Shown: in pieces, positions 24,578 through 33,249 of the stretch | How positions within the stretch are numbered: position 1 is the stretch's first letter | How the letters are laid out: each line of letters begins with the position of its first letter | NCBI GenBank assembly: GCA_944354535.1 | Contig: CALVPY010000001.1 | Span: forward strand, 1-64,000 | Direction of reading: 5' to 3' | Source of the DNA: an uncultured Clostridia bacterium | Lineage (GTDB): Bacteria > Bacillota > Clostridia > Christensenellales > Borkfalkiaceae | DNA: 64,000 bases | The notes under the pieces: model-generated | Databases searched by the model: none | The model's input: only the letters and a program-made list of their open reading frames with translations | What the model was told of the DNA's origin: nothing | Translations under genes and position numbers: made by a program

Positions 24578-25273
24578 ATGAAGGTGTTTGCGATCAGCGA
24601 TCTGCACCTTTCCGGCAAGAGCAACAAGCCGATGAACGTGTTCGGGCCGGAATGGGAGGGGCATTTCGAAAAAATCAAGGCGGATTGGGAGCAGAAGGTC
24701 TCGGAAGAGGACGTCGTCCTTCTGGGCGGCGATACCTCGTGGGGGATGTATCTCGACGAGGGGATGTACGACGTTCAGTCCCTTTCTCCGCTCAAAGGGC
24801 GCAAGGTATTCATCCGCGGCAACCACGACTATTGGTGGAACGGCATCACGCGGGTGCGCGCCGCCGCGCCCGACGAAAGCTTCACCTTTCTTCAGAACGA
24901 CTGCGTGCGCATCGGCAATGTTGTCATCGCGGGCTCGCGCGGGTGGGCGTGCCCCGGGAGCGCCGACTATACCGAACACGACGAGGCGCTCTACCGCCGC
25001 GAGGGGGAACGCTTCCGCCTCGCCTTTGCAGAAGTCAGAAAAGTGAGAAAGGAGGGGGATACCCTCATTGCGCTCATCCACTACCCGCCATTCGGCATCC
25101 GCAAGGAGGATACCCTCTTTACGCAGCTGTTTGAAGAGAACGCGGTCGATAAAGTGGTGTTCGGGCATCTGCACGGGAGCGTCTACTTCCCCTTGAAGTG
25201 CGAAAAGAACGGCATCGAGTATTTTCTCACTTCCTGCGACAAAGCGCGTTTTACCCTGACGCAAATTATTTGA
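24578..25273 (+). CDS. Calcineurin-like metallophosphoesterase
   Basis: 231 residues with all metal-binding motifs of the superfamily: SDLHLSG (residue 6 on), GGDTSWG, RGNHDYWW, a later IHYPP and GHLHG. The protein is cytoplasmic, with no signal peptide. Family members hydrolyse phosphodiesters or phosphomonoesters; the substrate cannot be told here. No start other than this ATG fits both the promoter and the motifs. Confidence 0.9.
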   Translation: MKVFAISDLHLSGKSNKPMNVFGPEWEGHFEKIKADWEQKVSEEDVVLLGGDTSWGMYLDEGMYDVQSLSPLKGRKVFIRGNHDYWWNGITRVRAAAPDESFTFLQNDCVRIGNVVIAGSRGWACPGSADYTEHDEALYRREGERFRLAFAEVRKVRKEGDTLIALIHYPPFGIRKEDTLFTQLFEENAVDKVVFGHLHGSVYFPLKCEKNGIEYFLTSCDKARFTLTQII

Positions 25274-25278
25274 AAAGC

Positions 25279-25307
25279 TTGACATTTCGGGGCGGTTCTG
25301 CTATCAT
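25279..25307 (+). promoter_or_regulatory. Promoter of the pyr operon
   Basis: TTGACA, 17-bp spacer, TATCAT, starting 5 bp after the phosphoesterase stop. Confidence 0.85.
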
Positions 25308-25310
25308 ATA

Positions 25311-25438
25311 GGCGTCGTTTTTAAGTGCGGTACCGTGATGCCGACAAGACGCCGTCTCATTGGAAAAACAGGGCAGCTTTCGTGCCCGCTTATTTTGAGG
25401 AAAGGCACAGTCTTGCGGCATCCCGCGAGGCTGTTTTT
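25311..25438 (+). promoter_or_regulatory. pyr attenuator (PyrR-type antiterminator / terminator switch)
   Basis: Terminator: CAGTCTTGCGG (25408-25418), loop CATC, CCGCGAGGCTG (25423-25433), TTTTT. Competing antiterminator: GATGCCG-A-CAAGAC (25337-25350) pairs with GTCTTGCGGCATC (25410-25422), 13 bp with one bulge. Possible anti-antiterminator: GGCGTC (25311-25316) with GACGCC (25348-25353); its 5' arm starts only 4 bp after the -10 and may be untranscribed. A CAGTC...GAGGCTG pattern like PyrR binding loops lies in the terminator hairpin itself. High UMP with PyrR should favour termination. Confidence 0.8.
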
Positions 25439-25505
25439 CTTGCCTTCGCTTGGGGCGGAAGGCTGCCTTGCGGACGAAATTTTGCGGGAGCCGCAGGGAG
25501 GGACA

Positions 25506-26051
25506 ATGCCGGTCATATTGGATGAAAAGGGATTGAAGCGCACGCTCGTGCGCCTCTCGCACGAGATCGAGGAAAGAAACGAAGGCCTCGACGGCGTCGT
25601 GCTCATCGGCGTCAAGCGGGGCGGGGAGATCGTCGCCGAGCGCCTCAAAACCGAATTGCAGTCGGGGACGGGCGTTTCCGTTCCCGCGGCGGGGCTCGAC
25701 ATCGGCATGACGCGGGACGACCTCGTTTCCGCCTTCTTTGTGCCCGATGCGGGCGTCAACGAACTCGGGTTCGACATTTCGGGGAAAAAAGTCGTGCTGT
25801 GCGACGACGTCCTGCACACGGGCAGGAGCGCCGTGGCGGGCATCGAAGCGCTCTTCCGCCTCGGGCGGCCCAAGTGCATCGAACTTCTGGTCCTCGTCGA
25901 CCGCGGGGGGAGGGAACTCCCCGTCCGCGCAGATTTCGTGGGCAAGAACGTGCCCACTTCGCGTTCGGAATATGTGAGCGTACATTTTACGGAGCTCGGC
26001 GCAGAGCGCGACGAGCTTGCCGTCATCGGGAGGAATGATGCTGAAAGATAA
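25506..26051 (+). CDS. pyrR: PyrR, pyr operon attenuation protein / uracil phosphoribosyltransferase
   Basis: 181 residues, RBS AGGGAGG. PRTase fold with the PRPP loop VVLCDDVLHTGRSAVAGI (about residues 97-114) and the PyrR-typical IGVKRGGE and VDRGGRELPV segments. It binds pyr leader RNA when UMP is high. It is the first gene after the attenuator; its stop overlaps pyrB by 14 bp. Confidence 0.95.
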   Translation: MPVILDEKGLKRTLVRLSHEIEERNEGLDGVVLIGVKRGGEIVAERLKTELQSGTGVSVPAAGLDIGMTRDDLVSAFFVPDAGVNELGFDISGKKVVLCDDVLHTGRSAVAGIEALFRLGRPKCIELLVLVDRGGRELPVRADFVGKNVPTSRSEYVSVHFTELGAERDELAVIGRNDAER

Positions 26052-26958
26052 GGATATTTTAGGGCTTCGCGAAATGCCCGCAGAGGAGATCGACGAGATC
26101 CTCAGTGTCGGCATGAACATGAAAAAGCTCTTAAAGCAGAACATCAAGAAGCTGCCGCACTTGCAGGGCAAGTCGGTGACGACGCTCTTTTACGAGAACT
26201 CGACGCGCACGCGCTGCAGCTTCGAGCTCGCCGCCAAATACATGGGCGCGCACGTCGTCAACATTTCGGCGGACTCCTCTTCCGTCAAGAAGGGGGAGAC
26301 GCTCGTCGACACGGGCAAGACGCTGGACGCAATGAAGAACGATATCATCGTCATCCGCCATCCCATGGGCGGCGCGCCCGCCCTCCTTGCCAAGACGGTC
26401 AAGGCGCACGTCGTCAATGCGGGCGACGGCATGAACGAACACCCTTCGCAGGCGCTTCTGGATATGCTGACGATGCGCGAAAATTTCGGCTCGATCGAAG
26501 GGCTCAAAGTCGCTATCTTAGGCGATATCTCCCACTCGCGCGTGGCAAAGAGCAACCTCTTCGGCTTAAAGAAGCTGGGGGCGGAAGTCACCATGTACGC
26601 GCCGAAGACGCTTATCCCCACGGGCATCGAAAGAATGGGGGCGAAAATTTGCCGCTCCCGCGAGGAGGCGGTGGAGGGCGCCGACGTCGTGATGGGGCTG
26701 AGGATCCAGCTCGAGCGCCAGCACGCGGGCAACTTCCCTTCGCTCGGCGAATACAGCAAGTTCTACGGCGTCAGCGAAGCGCTCATGAAGTACGCGAAGC
26801 CGAACGCCCTCGTCATGCACCCCGGGCCCGTCAACCGCGGCGTGGAGCTCACGAGCGGGCTCATCGACGGCGAGACGAGCCGCATCGAAGAACAGGTGCT
26901 CTCGGGCATCGCGGTGAGGATGTCCATGCTCTTTTTGCTCACCAAGGAGGAGATATGA
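26038..26958 (+). CDS. pyrB: Aspartate carbamoyltransferase catalytic subunit
   Basis: 306 residues; of several close ATGs, 26038 has GGGAGG at a workable distance. Contains the carbamoyl phosphate loop YENSTRTRCSFE, the HPSQALLD motif, and MHPGPVNRG near the C-terminus. It catalyses the first committed step of UMP synthesis. No pyrI regulatory subunit is next to it, so control is probably at the RNA level. Overlaps pyrC by ATGA. Confidence 0.96.
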   Translation: MLKDKDILGLREMPAEEIDEILSVGMNMKKLLKQNIKKLPHLQGKSVTTLFYENSTRTRCSFELAAKYMGAHVVNISADSSSVKKGETLVDTGKTLDAMKNDIIVIRHPMGGAPALLAKTVKAHVVNAGDGMNEHPSQALLDMLTMRENFGSIEGLKVAILGDISHSRVAKSNLFGLKKLGAEVTMYAPKTLIPTGIERMGAKICRSREEAVEGADVVMGLRIQLERQHAGNFPSLGEYSKFYGVSEALMKYAKPNALVMHPGPVNRGVELTSGLIDGETSRIEEQVLSGIAVRMSMLFLLTKEEI

Positions 26959-28214
26959 TCTTCAAAAACGCAACTTGTATTTTGCCCGACGGCGTGCGCC
27001 GCGCCGATCTCCGCGTCGAAGAAGGGCGCATCGCAGAGATCGCCGAACACATCGAAGGCGAGGGCGTCGATTGGAGCGGGCTCACCGTCTTCCCGGGGCT
27101 CATCGATATGCACGTCCATCTGCGCGAGCCGGGCTTCGAAAGGAAGGAAGACATCGAAAGCGGTTCCAAAGCCGCCGTCAAGGGCGGATTCACGCAAGTG
27201 TGCTGCATGCCCAACACCAACCCCGTGACGGACAGCAAGGTCGTCGTCACCTACATCTTATCGCGCGCGAAGGATGTTGATCTGTGCAAAGTGCGGCCTA
27301 TCGGCGCCATCACCAAGGGGCAGGAGGGCAAGGAACTTGCTGCCATCGGCGGCATGAAGGCGGCGGGCGCGGTGGCGCTCAGCGAAGACGGCAAGTCCGT
27401 CGTGAGCACGGGGCTCATGGCAAACGCCATGAAGTACGCCTCCGACTTCGGGCTCATCTGCCTCTGCCACTGCGAGGATAAATCGCTCGTCGACGGCGGC
27501 GTCGTCAACGAGGGGTACTATTCGACGCTCACGGGGCTCAAGGGCAGCGTCCGCGCGGCGGAGGACATCATCATCGCCCGCGAGATCTGCCTTTCGGAGA
27601 GCCTTGATATCCCCGTGCATATCTGCCACGTTTCGACATACAGCGGCGTGCAGCTCATCCGCGAAGCAAAGGCGCGCGGCGTGAAGGTCACGGCGGAGAC
27701 CTGCCCGCACTACTTTACATTGACGGACGAAGTCATCGCCTCATTCGATACCAACACCAAGGTCAACCCGCCCATCCGCGAAGAAAAAGACCGCCTTGCC
27801 GTCATCGAAGGGCTCAAAGACGGCACGCTCGACTGCATCGTCACCGACCATGCGCCCCATCACGCGGACGACAAGAACGTGGAGTACGACCAGGCGGCGT
27901 TCGGCATCAGCGGGCTCGAAACGAGCTTCGCGCTCTCCTATACCGCGCTCGTCAAGGGCGGCGCGCTCTCGCTTGAAGAGCTCGCCAGGAAGATGAGCTC
28001 CAACCCCGCCCGCATCCTCAATTTGGAGGGCGGCGCGCTGGAAGTGGGCGCTCCCGCCGACTTCACCGCCGTCGACCTCGACGAGAAGTGGGTCATCGAC
28101 CCGAAGGACTTCGTCTCCAAGGGCAAGAACACCCCCTTCACGGGCAGGGAAGTGTGCGGAAGGGTGAAATATACCGTCGTGGACGGCGAAGTAAAATTCC
28201 AAGATAAAAATTGA
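26955..28214 (+). CDS. pyrC: Dihydroorotase
   Basis: 419 residues, start overlapping the pyrB stop. Amidohydrolase fold: DMHVHLREPG with the metal-binding HxH, Asp and His in HVSTYSGVQLI, and TDHAPHH with the late catalytic Asp. Class I dihydroorotase by length and motifs. Forms dihydroorotate from carbamoyl aspartate. Confidence 0.96.
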   Translation: MIFKNATCILPDGVRRADLRVEEGRIAEIAEHIEGEGVDWSGLTVFPGLIDMHVHLREPGFERKEDIESGSKAAVKGGFTQVCCMPNTNPVTDSKVVVTYILSRAKDVDLCKVRPIGAITKGQEGKELAAIGGMKAAGAVALSEDGKSVVSTGLMANAMKYASDFGLICLCHCEDKSLVDGGVVNEGYYSTLTGLKGSVRAAEDIIIAREICLSESLDIPVHICHVSTYSGVQLIREAKARGVKVTAETCPHYFTLTDEVIASFDTNTKVNPPIREEKDRLAVIEGLKDGTLDCIVTDHAPHHADDKNVEYDQAAFGISGLETSFALSYTALVKGGALSLEELARKMSSNPARILNLEGGALEVGAPADFTAVDLDEKWVIDPKDFVSKGKNTPFTGREVCGRVKYTVVDGEVKFQDKN

Positions 28215-28280
28215 AAAGGATCGCGGCGCATAACTTTTTCAGTTTTATTGCTTTGCAGTTACTTTTTAGGAGATATTATT

Positions 28281-29192
28281 ATGATCGTCGATACGCTCAT
28301 TGAAAAAATCATTAAAATGCAAAATCCCACCTGCGTGGGCTTAGATACCTCGTTTTCCTATCTGCCCGAAGAGATGCGCGCGGGCGCAGCCTCGTTGGAG
28401 GACGCAGCAGAAGCCATCCTCACCTTCAACCGCGGCATCATCGACGCCGTTTCCGACATCGTGCCCTCCGTCAAGGTGCAGATCGCCTATTACGAGCAGT
28501 ACGGCACGGCAGGCCTTCGCGCCTTTTACGAGACGCTGCGCTATGCGAAGGAGCAGGGGCTTGTCGTCATCACGGACGCCAAGCGCAACGACATCGGCGC
28601 GACCGCTTCGCAGTATGCCACCGCCTTCCTCGGCGAAACGAACGTGGGGGAGAACACCTTCTCCGCCTTCCCTTCCGATTTTCTCACCGTCAACGGGTAT
28701 CTGGGCTCGGACGGCATCACACCCTTCGTCGAGCAGTGCAAGAGCCGCGATAAGGGCATCTTCGTGCTCGTCAAGACGAGCAACCCCTCCTCGGGCGAAT
28801 TGCAGAACTTAAAGCTCGGGGACGGCCGCACCGTCTATGAGTGCATGGGCGACATGGTGGAGCGCTGGGGCGAGGGTACCGTCGGAAAATACGGCTATTC
28901 CTGCGTGGGCGCCGTCGTGGGCGCGACCTATCCCGAGGAGGCCAAAGTGCTGCGCGCAAGGCTTCCCCACACTTTCTTCCTTGTGCCCGGATACGGCGCG
29001 CAGGGCGCGAACGCCGAGATGCTCAAGAACTGTTTTGACAAAAACGGCCTCGGCGGCGTCGTCAACAACTCGCGCGGGGTGCTGTGCGCCTACAAGAAGC
29101 GCGGCGGAAATTACGACGAAGCGGCGCGTGCGGCCTGCCTCGACATGCGGGCGGACCTTCAGAGCGTCCTGGGGGCAATATGCGCGAAGTAA
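28281..29192 (+). CDS. pyrF: Orotidine-5'-phosphate decarboxylase (type 2 subfamily)
   Basis: 303 residues, RBS TTAGGAG. The catalytic motif DAKRNDIGATA is of the larger type 2 subfamily; substrate-contacting segments VGLDTSF and PGYGAQG are present. Final step to UMP. Overlaps pyrK by 13 bp, so the genes are coupled. Confidence 0.95.
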   Translation: MIVDTLIEKIIKMQNPTCVGLDTSFSYLPEEMRAGAASLEDAAEAILTFNRGIIDAVSDIVPSVKVQIAYYEQYGTAGLRAFYETLRYAKEQGLVVITDAKRNDIGATASQYATAFLGETNVGENTFSAFPSDFLTVNGYLGSDGITPFVEQCKSRDKGIFVLVKTSNPSSGELQNLKLGDGRTVYECMGDMVERWGEGTVGKYGYSCVGAVVGATYPEEAKVLRARLPHTFFLVPGYGAQGANAEMLKNCFDKNGLGGVVNNSRGVLCAYKKRGGNYDEAARAACLDMRADLQSVLGAICAK

Positions 29193-29932
29193 CGGCGACC
29201 ATTCTGGAAAATATCCGCATCGCGGAGAATATCTATTCCCTGACGTTTGCGACGGACGAGGAGATCGAGGTGCGCCCCGGGCAGTTCTGCATGGTGGGCG
29301 TGCAGGATTTCCCCCTGCGCCGTCCCATCGCCGTGTGCAAGGCGGAGGGCGAGCGCATCACCGTGTGCTATCAGGTCAAGGGCGCGGGTACGCACGCCCT
29401 TGCCGAAAACTATAAGCAGGGCGAACAGCTCTCCGTCCTCCTGCCCTTGGGCAACGGGTTTTATGTAAAGGAGGAAGAAAAGCGCGTCGCCCTCGTGGGC
29501 GGGGGCGTGGGCATCTTCCCGCTCATCTCCGCCATCCGCGCCTATGCGGGCAAGAAGGAAGTTTTTTCCTATATGGGTTTTCGGAACCGCGCGGCGTACT
29601 GCATGCCCTACGAACTGCAGCGCAGCGACCGCCTCGTCGTCGCGACGGACGACGGCAGCATGGGCTATCACGGCACGTCCGTGCAGGCGTTCATGGAGGA
29701 GATCGAGGACATAAAGCCCGACGTCATTCTCTCCTGCGGGCCGACTCCCATGCTGCATGCCCTGAAGAAGGCGACGGAGGGGCGCAATATCCCCGTCTAC
29801 GTCTCGCTGGAAGAGCGCATGGGGTGCGGCATCGGCGCGTGCCTCGTGTGCGTGTGCGAAAAGACGGACGGCGCGCACGCCCGCGTCTGCAAGGACGGCC
29901 CCGTGTTCAACATCAACGAGGTGGTTTTATGA
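29180..29932 (+). CDS. pyrK: Dihydroorotate dehydrogenase electron-transfer subunit
   Basis: 250 residues. FAD-binding domain with RRPIAVC, NAD-binding GGGVGIFPL, and a C-terminal [2Fe-2S] site with cysteines in CGIGACLVCVCEK plus one later before KDGPVF. With PyrD it links dihydroorotate oxidation to NAD+. The stop overlaps the next gene (ATGA). Confidence 0.94.
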   Translation: MREVTATILENIRIAENIYSLTFATDEEIEVRPGQFCMVGVQDFPLRRPIAVCKAEGERITVCYQVKGAGTHALAENYKQGEQLSVLLPLGNGFYVKEEEKRVALVGGGVGIFPLISAIRAYAGKKEVFSYMGFRNRAAYCMPYELQRSDRLVVATDDGSMGYHGTSVQAFMEEIEDIKPDVILSCGPTPMLHALKKATEGRNIPVYVSLEERMGCGIGACLVCVCEKTDGAHARVCKDGPVFNINEVVL

Positions 29933-30393
29933 CAGAACGTGAAGTCATTGCCCGCCGCACGGGCAGCGCACGGCCGATGTATCTCCTTTCCGCCATTCTG
30001 GGAGTCGCTATCCTCATCGTTTCGGTGCTCTTCATGGGGCAGGCGGACGGCGAGACGGGGCAGTCCGTTACATGGGGGCTGCTCATCGTCGCGGGGGTGC
30101 TCGTCGCCGTCCTCGGCACTGTTTACTTCGTCAAGGCGATGAAAACGCCCGACGTCATCTGCGAGCGCGAGGGCGATCACATCTTATTTTTGGGGAAGAA
30201 CATTCCGCTGAAGGATATTCTGAACGTGCGCTGCCGCCGTGCCCATTCTCGGTATGGCGATTACGGCTGGGGCAAGCTCACGGTGGATTATGCAGGCGGG
30301 AGCATCGAGAGCGACTTTGTCGCCGACGTGGAAGCGGTCCACGACCGCCTCATCGCCCTCATGCGCGAATGCACGGCGAAGGAGAGCGAATGA
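29929..30393 (+). CDS. Membrane protein with PH-like domain, unknown function (pyr operon insert 1)
   Basis: 154 residues. Two membrane helices (about 17-38 and 47-67) and then an 85-residue soluble domain with the order of beta strands and final helix seen in bacterial PH-like domains (GDHILFLGKNIPLKDI ... VHDRLIALMRE). It is coupled to pyrK and to the next gene by ATGA overlaps, so it is a true member of the operon. It resembles its downstream neighbour in layout, suggesting duplication. No known pyr function. Confidence 0.7.
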   Translation: MTEREVIARRTGSARPMYLLSAILGVAILIVSVLFMGQADGETGQSVTWGLLIVAGVLVAVLGTVYFVKAMKTPDVICEREGDHILFLGKNIPLKDILNVRCRRAHSRYGDYGWGKLTVDYAGGSIESDFVADVEAVHDRLIALMRECTAKESE

Positions 30394-30884
30394 ACGTTCT
30401 GGCAGAGCGAAACAAGGGAGCCCTGCGGGCGGCGCTCGGACTGCTGGGTGCGGGAGTCGTCGTCTTTGCGGCAGGAGTGTTCACCCTCGCCACGGGCGCT
30501 TTGGAAACTTCGCCGCACAACTCTCCCTTCCCGTATCTCTTCTTTGCGGCGGGCGGGGCGCACCTTCTTGCGGGCGCCGTGATGCTCTTTCTCGTATCGA
30601 GGACGCCGAAGATCGTCGCCGTTTTCCGGGGGGATGAGCTCGCATTCTGCGGCAGGGAGTACGCCCTTCGCGAAGTCGAGTGCGCCGAAAGCGGCGCCCG
30701 AGGCGGCATTTGCGGGCGCGGAAGGCTGACGCTCGTTTTCAAAGACGGAACGCGCGTCTCCGCTCTCTTCGTCGCAGAGGCGGAGAAGGCGGCGGAACAA
30801 ATCAACGAACTTGCCCGTGCGGCAGCAGCTGCGGCGCGGGAGGATGGGGGAGCGGCTTTCAAAGCTCCCGAACAAGAGGAATAA
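30390..30884 (+). CDS. Membrane protein with PH-like domain, unknown function (pyr operon insert 2)
   Basis: 164 residues. Two membrane helices (about 13-37 and 48-68), a soluble domain GDELAFCGREYALREVE ... FVAEAEKAAEQINELARA like that of its upstream neighbour, and an Ala-rich tail. Start overlaps the preceding stop. The pyrD start lies 2 bp downstream. Probably a diverged paralogue of the preceding gene. Confidence 0.7.
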   Translation: MNVLAERNKGALRAALGLLGAGVVVFAAGVFTLATGALETSPHNSPFPYLFFAAGGAHLLAGAVMLFLVSRTPKIVAVFRGDELAFCGREYALREVECAESGARGGICGRGRLTLVFKDGTRVSALFVAEAEKAAEQINELARAAAAAAREDGGAAFKAPEQEE

Positions 30885-30886
30885 AC

Positions 30887-31789
30887 ATGGCCGATCTTTC
30901 TGTCAATGTGTGCGGGGTCACGCTCAAAAACCCCGTCATCCCCGCTTCCGGTACCTTCGGGTTCGGACGGGAATTCAACGAACTTTACGATATTTCCTGC
31001 CTGGGCGGCGTGGCGACCAAGGGGCTCACCTTAAAGCCCCGCCTCGGTAACCCCGTGCCGCGCATCGCGGAGGGGCGCAGCGTCATTTTGAATGCCGTCG
31101 GATTGCAGAATCCCGGCGTCGACGCCTTTCTCGAACACGACCTTGCCTGGCTGAAACAAAAGACGCGCGTCCTTGCCAACGTCGCGGGCAGCACCATCGA
31201 GGACTATACGGAGATCTGCGCGCGGCTCGACGGGCTCGTCGACTTCGTCGAGCTCAACATCTCCTGCCCCAACGTAAAGTGCGGGGGCATGGCGTTCGGC
31301 ATCCGCCCCGAGACCATCGGGGAAGTGACGCGCGCCGCCAAGAAGAGCCTTGTCAAGACGCCCCTCATCGTCAAGCTTTCGCCCAACGTCGAGAGCATCG
31401 CTTTGAATGCGCAGGCGGCGGAAAAGGGCGGGGCGGACTGCATCTCCCTCGTCAATACCTTCACGGGCATGGTCATCGACATCGAAAGAAGAAAGCCCCT
31501 TCTTGCCAACACGACGGGCGGCGTTTCGGGCGCGGGCATCAAGCCCATTGCCGTGCGCATGGTGTACGAGGCAAGCCATGCCGTGCATATCCCCGTCATC
31601 GGCATGGGCGGCATCTGCACCGCCGAGGACGCGGTGGAGTTCCTCATGGCGGGGGCCTCTGCCGTGCAGGTGGGCACGCACAACTTCACCGATACCTTCG
31701 CCTGCCCCAAGATCATCGCGGGGCTCAACGACTGGTGCGACCGCCACGGAGTTTCGCACGTTTCCGAGCTCACCGGCGCATTACAGTAA
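30887..31789 (+). CDS. pyrD: Dihydroorotate dehydrogenase, catalytic subunit (class 1B)
   Basis: 300 residues, RBS AAGAGGAA. FMN barrel with NAVGLQNPG, NISCPNVKCGG carrying the active-site Cys of class 1B, and KLSPNV plus VNTFTGMVIDI. It works with PyrK, encoded three genes upstream. Followed by pyrE after 20 bp. Confidence 0.96.
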   Translation: MADLSVNVCGVTLKNPVIPASGTFGFGREFNELYDISCLGGVATKGLTLKPRLGNPVPRIAEGRSVILNAVGLQNPGVDAFLEHDLAWLKQKTRVLANVAGSTIEDYTEICARLDGLVDFVELNISCPNVKCGGMAFGIRPETIGEVTRAAKKSLVKTPLIVKLSPNVESIALNAQAAEKGGADCISLVNTFTGMVIDIERRKPLLANTTGGVSGAGIKPIAVRMVYEASHAVHIPVIGMGGICTAEDAVEFLMAGASAVQVGTHNFTDTFACPKIIAGLNDWCDRHGVSHVSELTGALQ

Positions 31790-31809
31790 ACAAAAAAGGA
31801 GAAATACAA

Positions 31810-32463
31810 ATGCTCAACTACAAACAGCGGTTCATCAAGTTCATGGTGGAAAACGAAGTGCTGCTCTTCGGCGACTTCACCTTAAAGAGCGGCAGGAAGG
31901 CGCCCTACTTCATCAATGCGGGCAAGTACCGCACGGGCACGCAGATCGCCCAGCTCGGCGAATACTATGCGGAGTGCTTTCTGGAGCACGGCGTTTCCGT
32001 GAAGACGCTCGTCGGCCCCGCCTACAAGGGCATCCCGCTCGCCGTTGCGACCGCCATCGCCCTTGCCAAAAATCACGGCGTAGACGTCGGCTTCTGCTTC
32101 GACAGGAAGGAAGTCAAGGATCACGGCGAAGGCGGCCTTTTCGTCGGGCAGAAGCTTGAAGACGGCGACAAGGTGTGCATCATCGAGGACGTGATGACCT
32201 CGGGCAAGGCGCTGCGCGAAATTCTGCCCAAGCTCGAAGCGGAAGCGAAGGTGGACGTCGAGGCGATGATCATCTCCGTCGACCGTCAGGAGAAGGGCAC
32301 GGGCGAAAAGTCCGCCGTTGAAGAAGCCTTCGACGAGTATGGCATCAGGGTGTATTCCATCGTCACGATGGAGGACATCATCGCCGCCATCGAGGAGGGC
32401 GTCATCGAAGGGAAGGAGTATCTTGCCGCCATGAAGGCGTACCGCGCCGAGTATGGCGCCTGA
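31810..32463 (+). CDS. pyrE: Orotate phosphoribosyltransferase
   Basis: 217 residues, RBS AAAGGAG. PRPP-binding loop VCIIEDVMTSGKAL and the flexible-loop segment KEVKDHGEGG are visible. Converts orotate to OMP. Last gene of the operon, followed by a strong terminator. Confidence 0.96.
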   Translation: MLNYKQRFIKFMVENEVLLFGDFTLKSGRKAPYFINAGKYRTGTQIAQLGEYYAECFLEHGVSVKTLVGPAYKGIPLAVATAIALAKNHGVDVGFCFDRKEVKDHGEGGLFVGQKLEDGDKVCIIEDVMTSGKALREILPKLEAEAKVDVEAMIISVDRQEKGTGEKSAVEEAFDEYGIRVYSIVTMEDIIAAIEEGVIEGKEYLAAMKAYRAEYGA

Positions 32464-32489
32464 TCGCGGCGCAAACGGCTGCATTTTGT

Positions 32490-32516
32490 GCGGGCTCGTC
32501 GGAGCCCGCTTTTTTG
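32490..32516 (+). terminator. Terminator of the pyr operon
   Basis: GCGGGCTC-GTCG-GAGCCCGC followed by six T. Confidence 0.92.
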
Positions 32517-32623
32517 TGTAAAAAAATTCGCTTCCGCGGGCAAAAAAGTGGGAAAAATGCGTTTAAGCGGGCGAAAATCACCTTATATTAGAAGTGAACG
32601 AAATCAAAAAGGCAAAGGGCGGT

Positions 32624-33178
32624 ATGAGCAAAGAAGAAAAAAACATTCCCGTTTCCGAAGCGCAGGCAGACGCCGCGGAAGAGATGAAAGAGGCGGAAGC
32701 CATCGAGGAAACGGAAAATGCGGAACTTGCGGCGGCATTGAAGGCTTCGGAAGAAGCGAAGGCCGCTGCCGAGGAATACAAGCGCAAGTGGTATTCGGTG
32801 ACCGCCGAGTACGACAACTATCGCAAGCGTACGGCATCGACCCGCGCCACGGCATATGCCGAAGGCAGGGCGGACGTCGTGGGGAAGCTCTTCCCCGTCG
32901 CGGATAACCTCGAGCGCGCGCTTTCATCCTGCGGGGACGAGAAGACGCACAAGGGCATCGAGATGGTGCTGCAAGCCTTCCAAAAGATCTTAGAGGACGA
33001 GAAGATCGTGCCCATCGACCCCGTCGGGCAGCCCTTCGACCCCGAGAAGTGCGAGGCGATCATGGCGTCCGACCCCGAGGAAGGGGAAGAAAGCGGCATC
33101 GTCAAGCAGGTGTTCGTCAAGGGCTACGAACAGAACGGAAAAGTGCTGCGCTATGCGCAGGTGCTCGTCACAAAGTAA
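32624..33178 (+). CDS. grpE: GrpE, nucleotide exchange factor
   Basis: 184 residues from the ATG at 32624; a GTG ten codons upstream is the alternative. Acidic N-terminal coiled coil, then RKRTASTRATAYAEGRADVVGKLFPVADNLERAL and a C-terminal beta domain, as in GrpE. Heads grpE-dnaK-dnaJ. A TATATT box lies at 32584-32589 with a poor -35. No hrcA gene precedes it and I see no CIRCE inverted repeat, so heat-shock control differs from the Bacillus arrangement or is encoded elsewhere. Confidence 0.92.
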   Translation: MSKEEKNIPVSEAQADAAEEMKEAEAIEETENAELAAALKASEEAKAAAEEYKRKWYSVTAEYDNYRKRTASTRATAYAEGRADVVGKLFPVADNLERALSSCGDEKTHKGIEMVLQAFQKILEDEKIVPIDPVGQPFDPEKCEAIMASDPEEGEESGIVKQVFVKGYEQNGKVLRYAQVLVTK

Positions 33179-33249
33179 TTTCCGCCGCGCACGGCTTTGA
33201 GCCGAAGCGGGCGATCCTGAAAAATTGAGAGAAAAAGGAGAGAACAATT

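Noticed and set aside
25274..25505. T-box or riboswitch in the pyr leader
   Set aside because: No T-box core sequence; the competing hairpins and the pyrR gene next to it fit PyrR attenuation.
32464..32623. CIRCE heat-shock element before grpE
   Set aside because: No TTAGCACTC-9-GAGTGCTAA inverted repeat is present.
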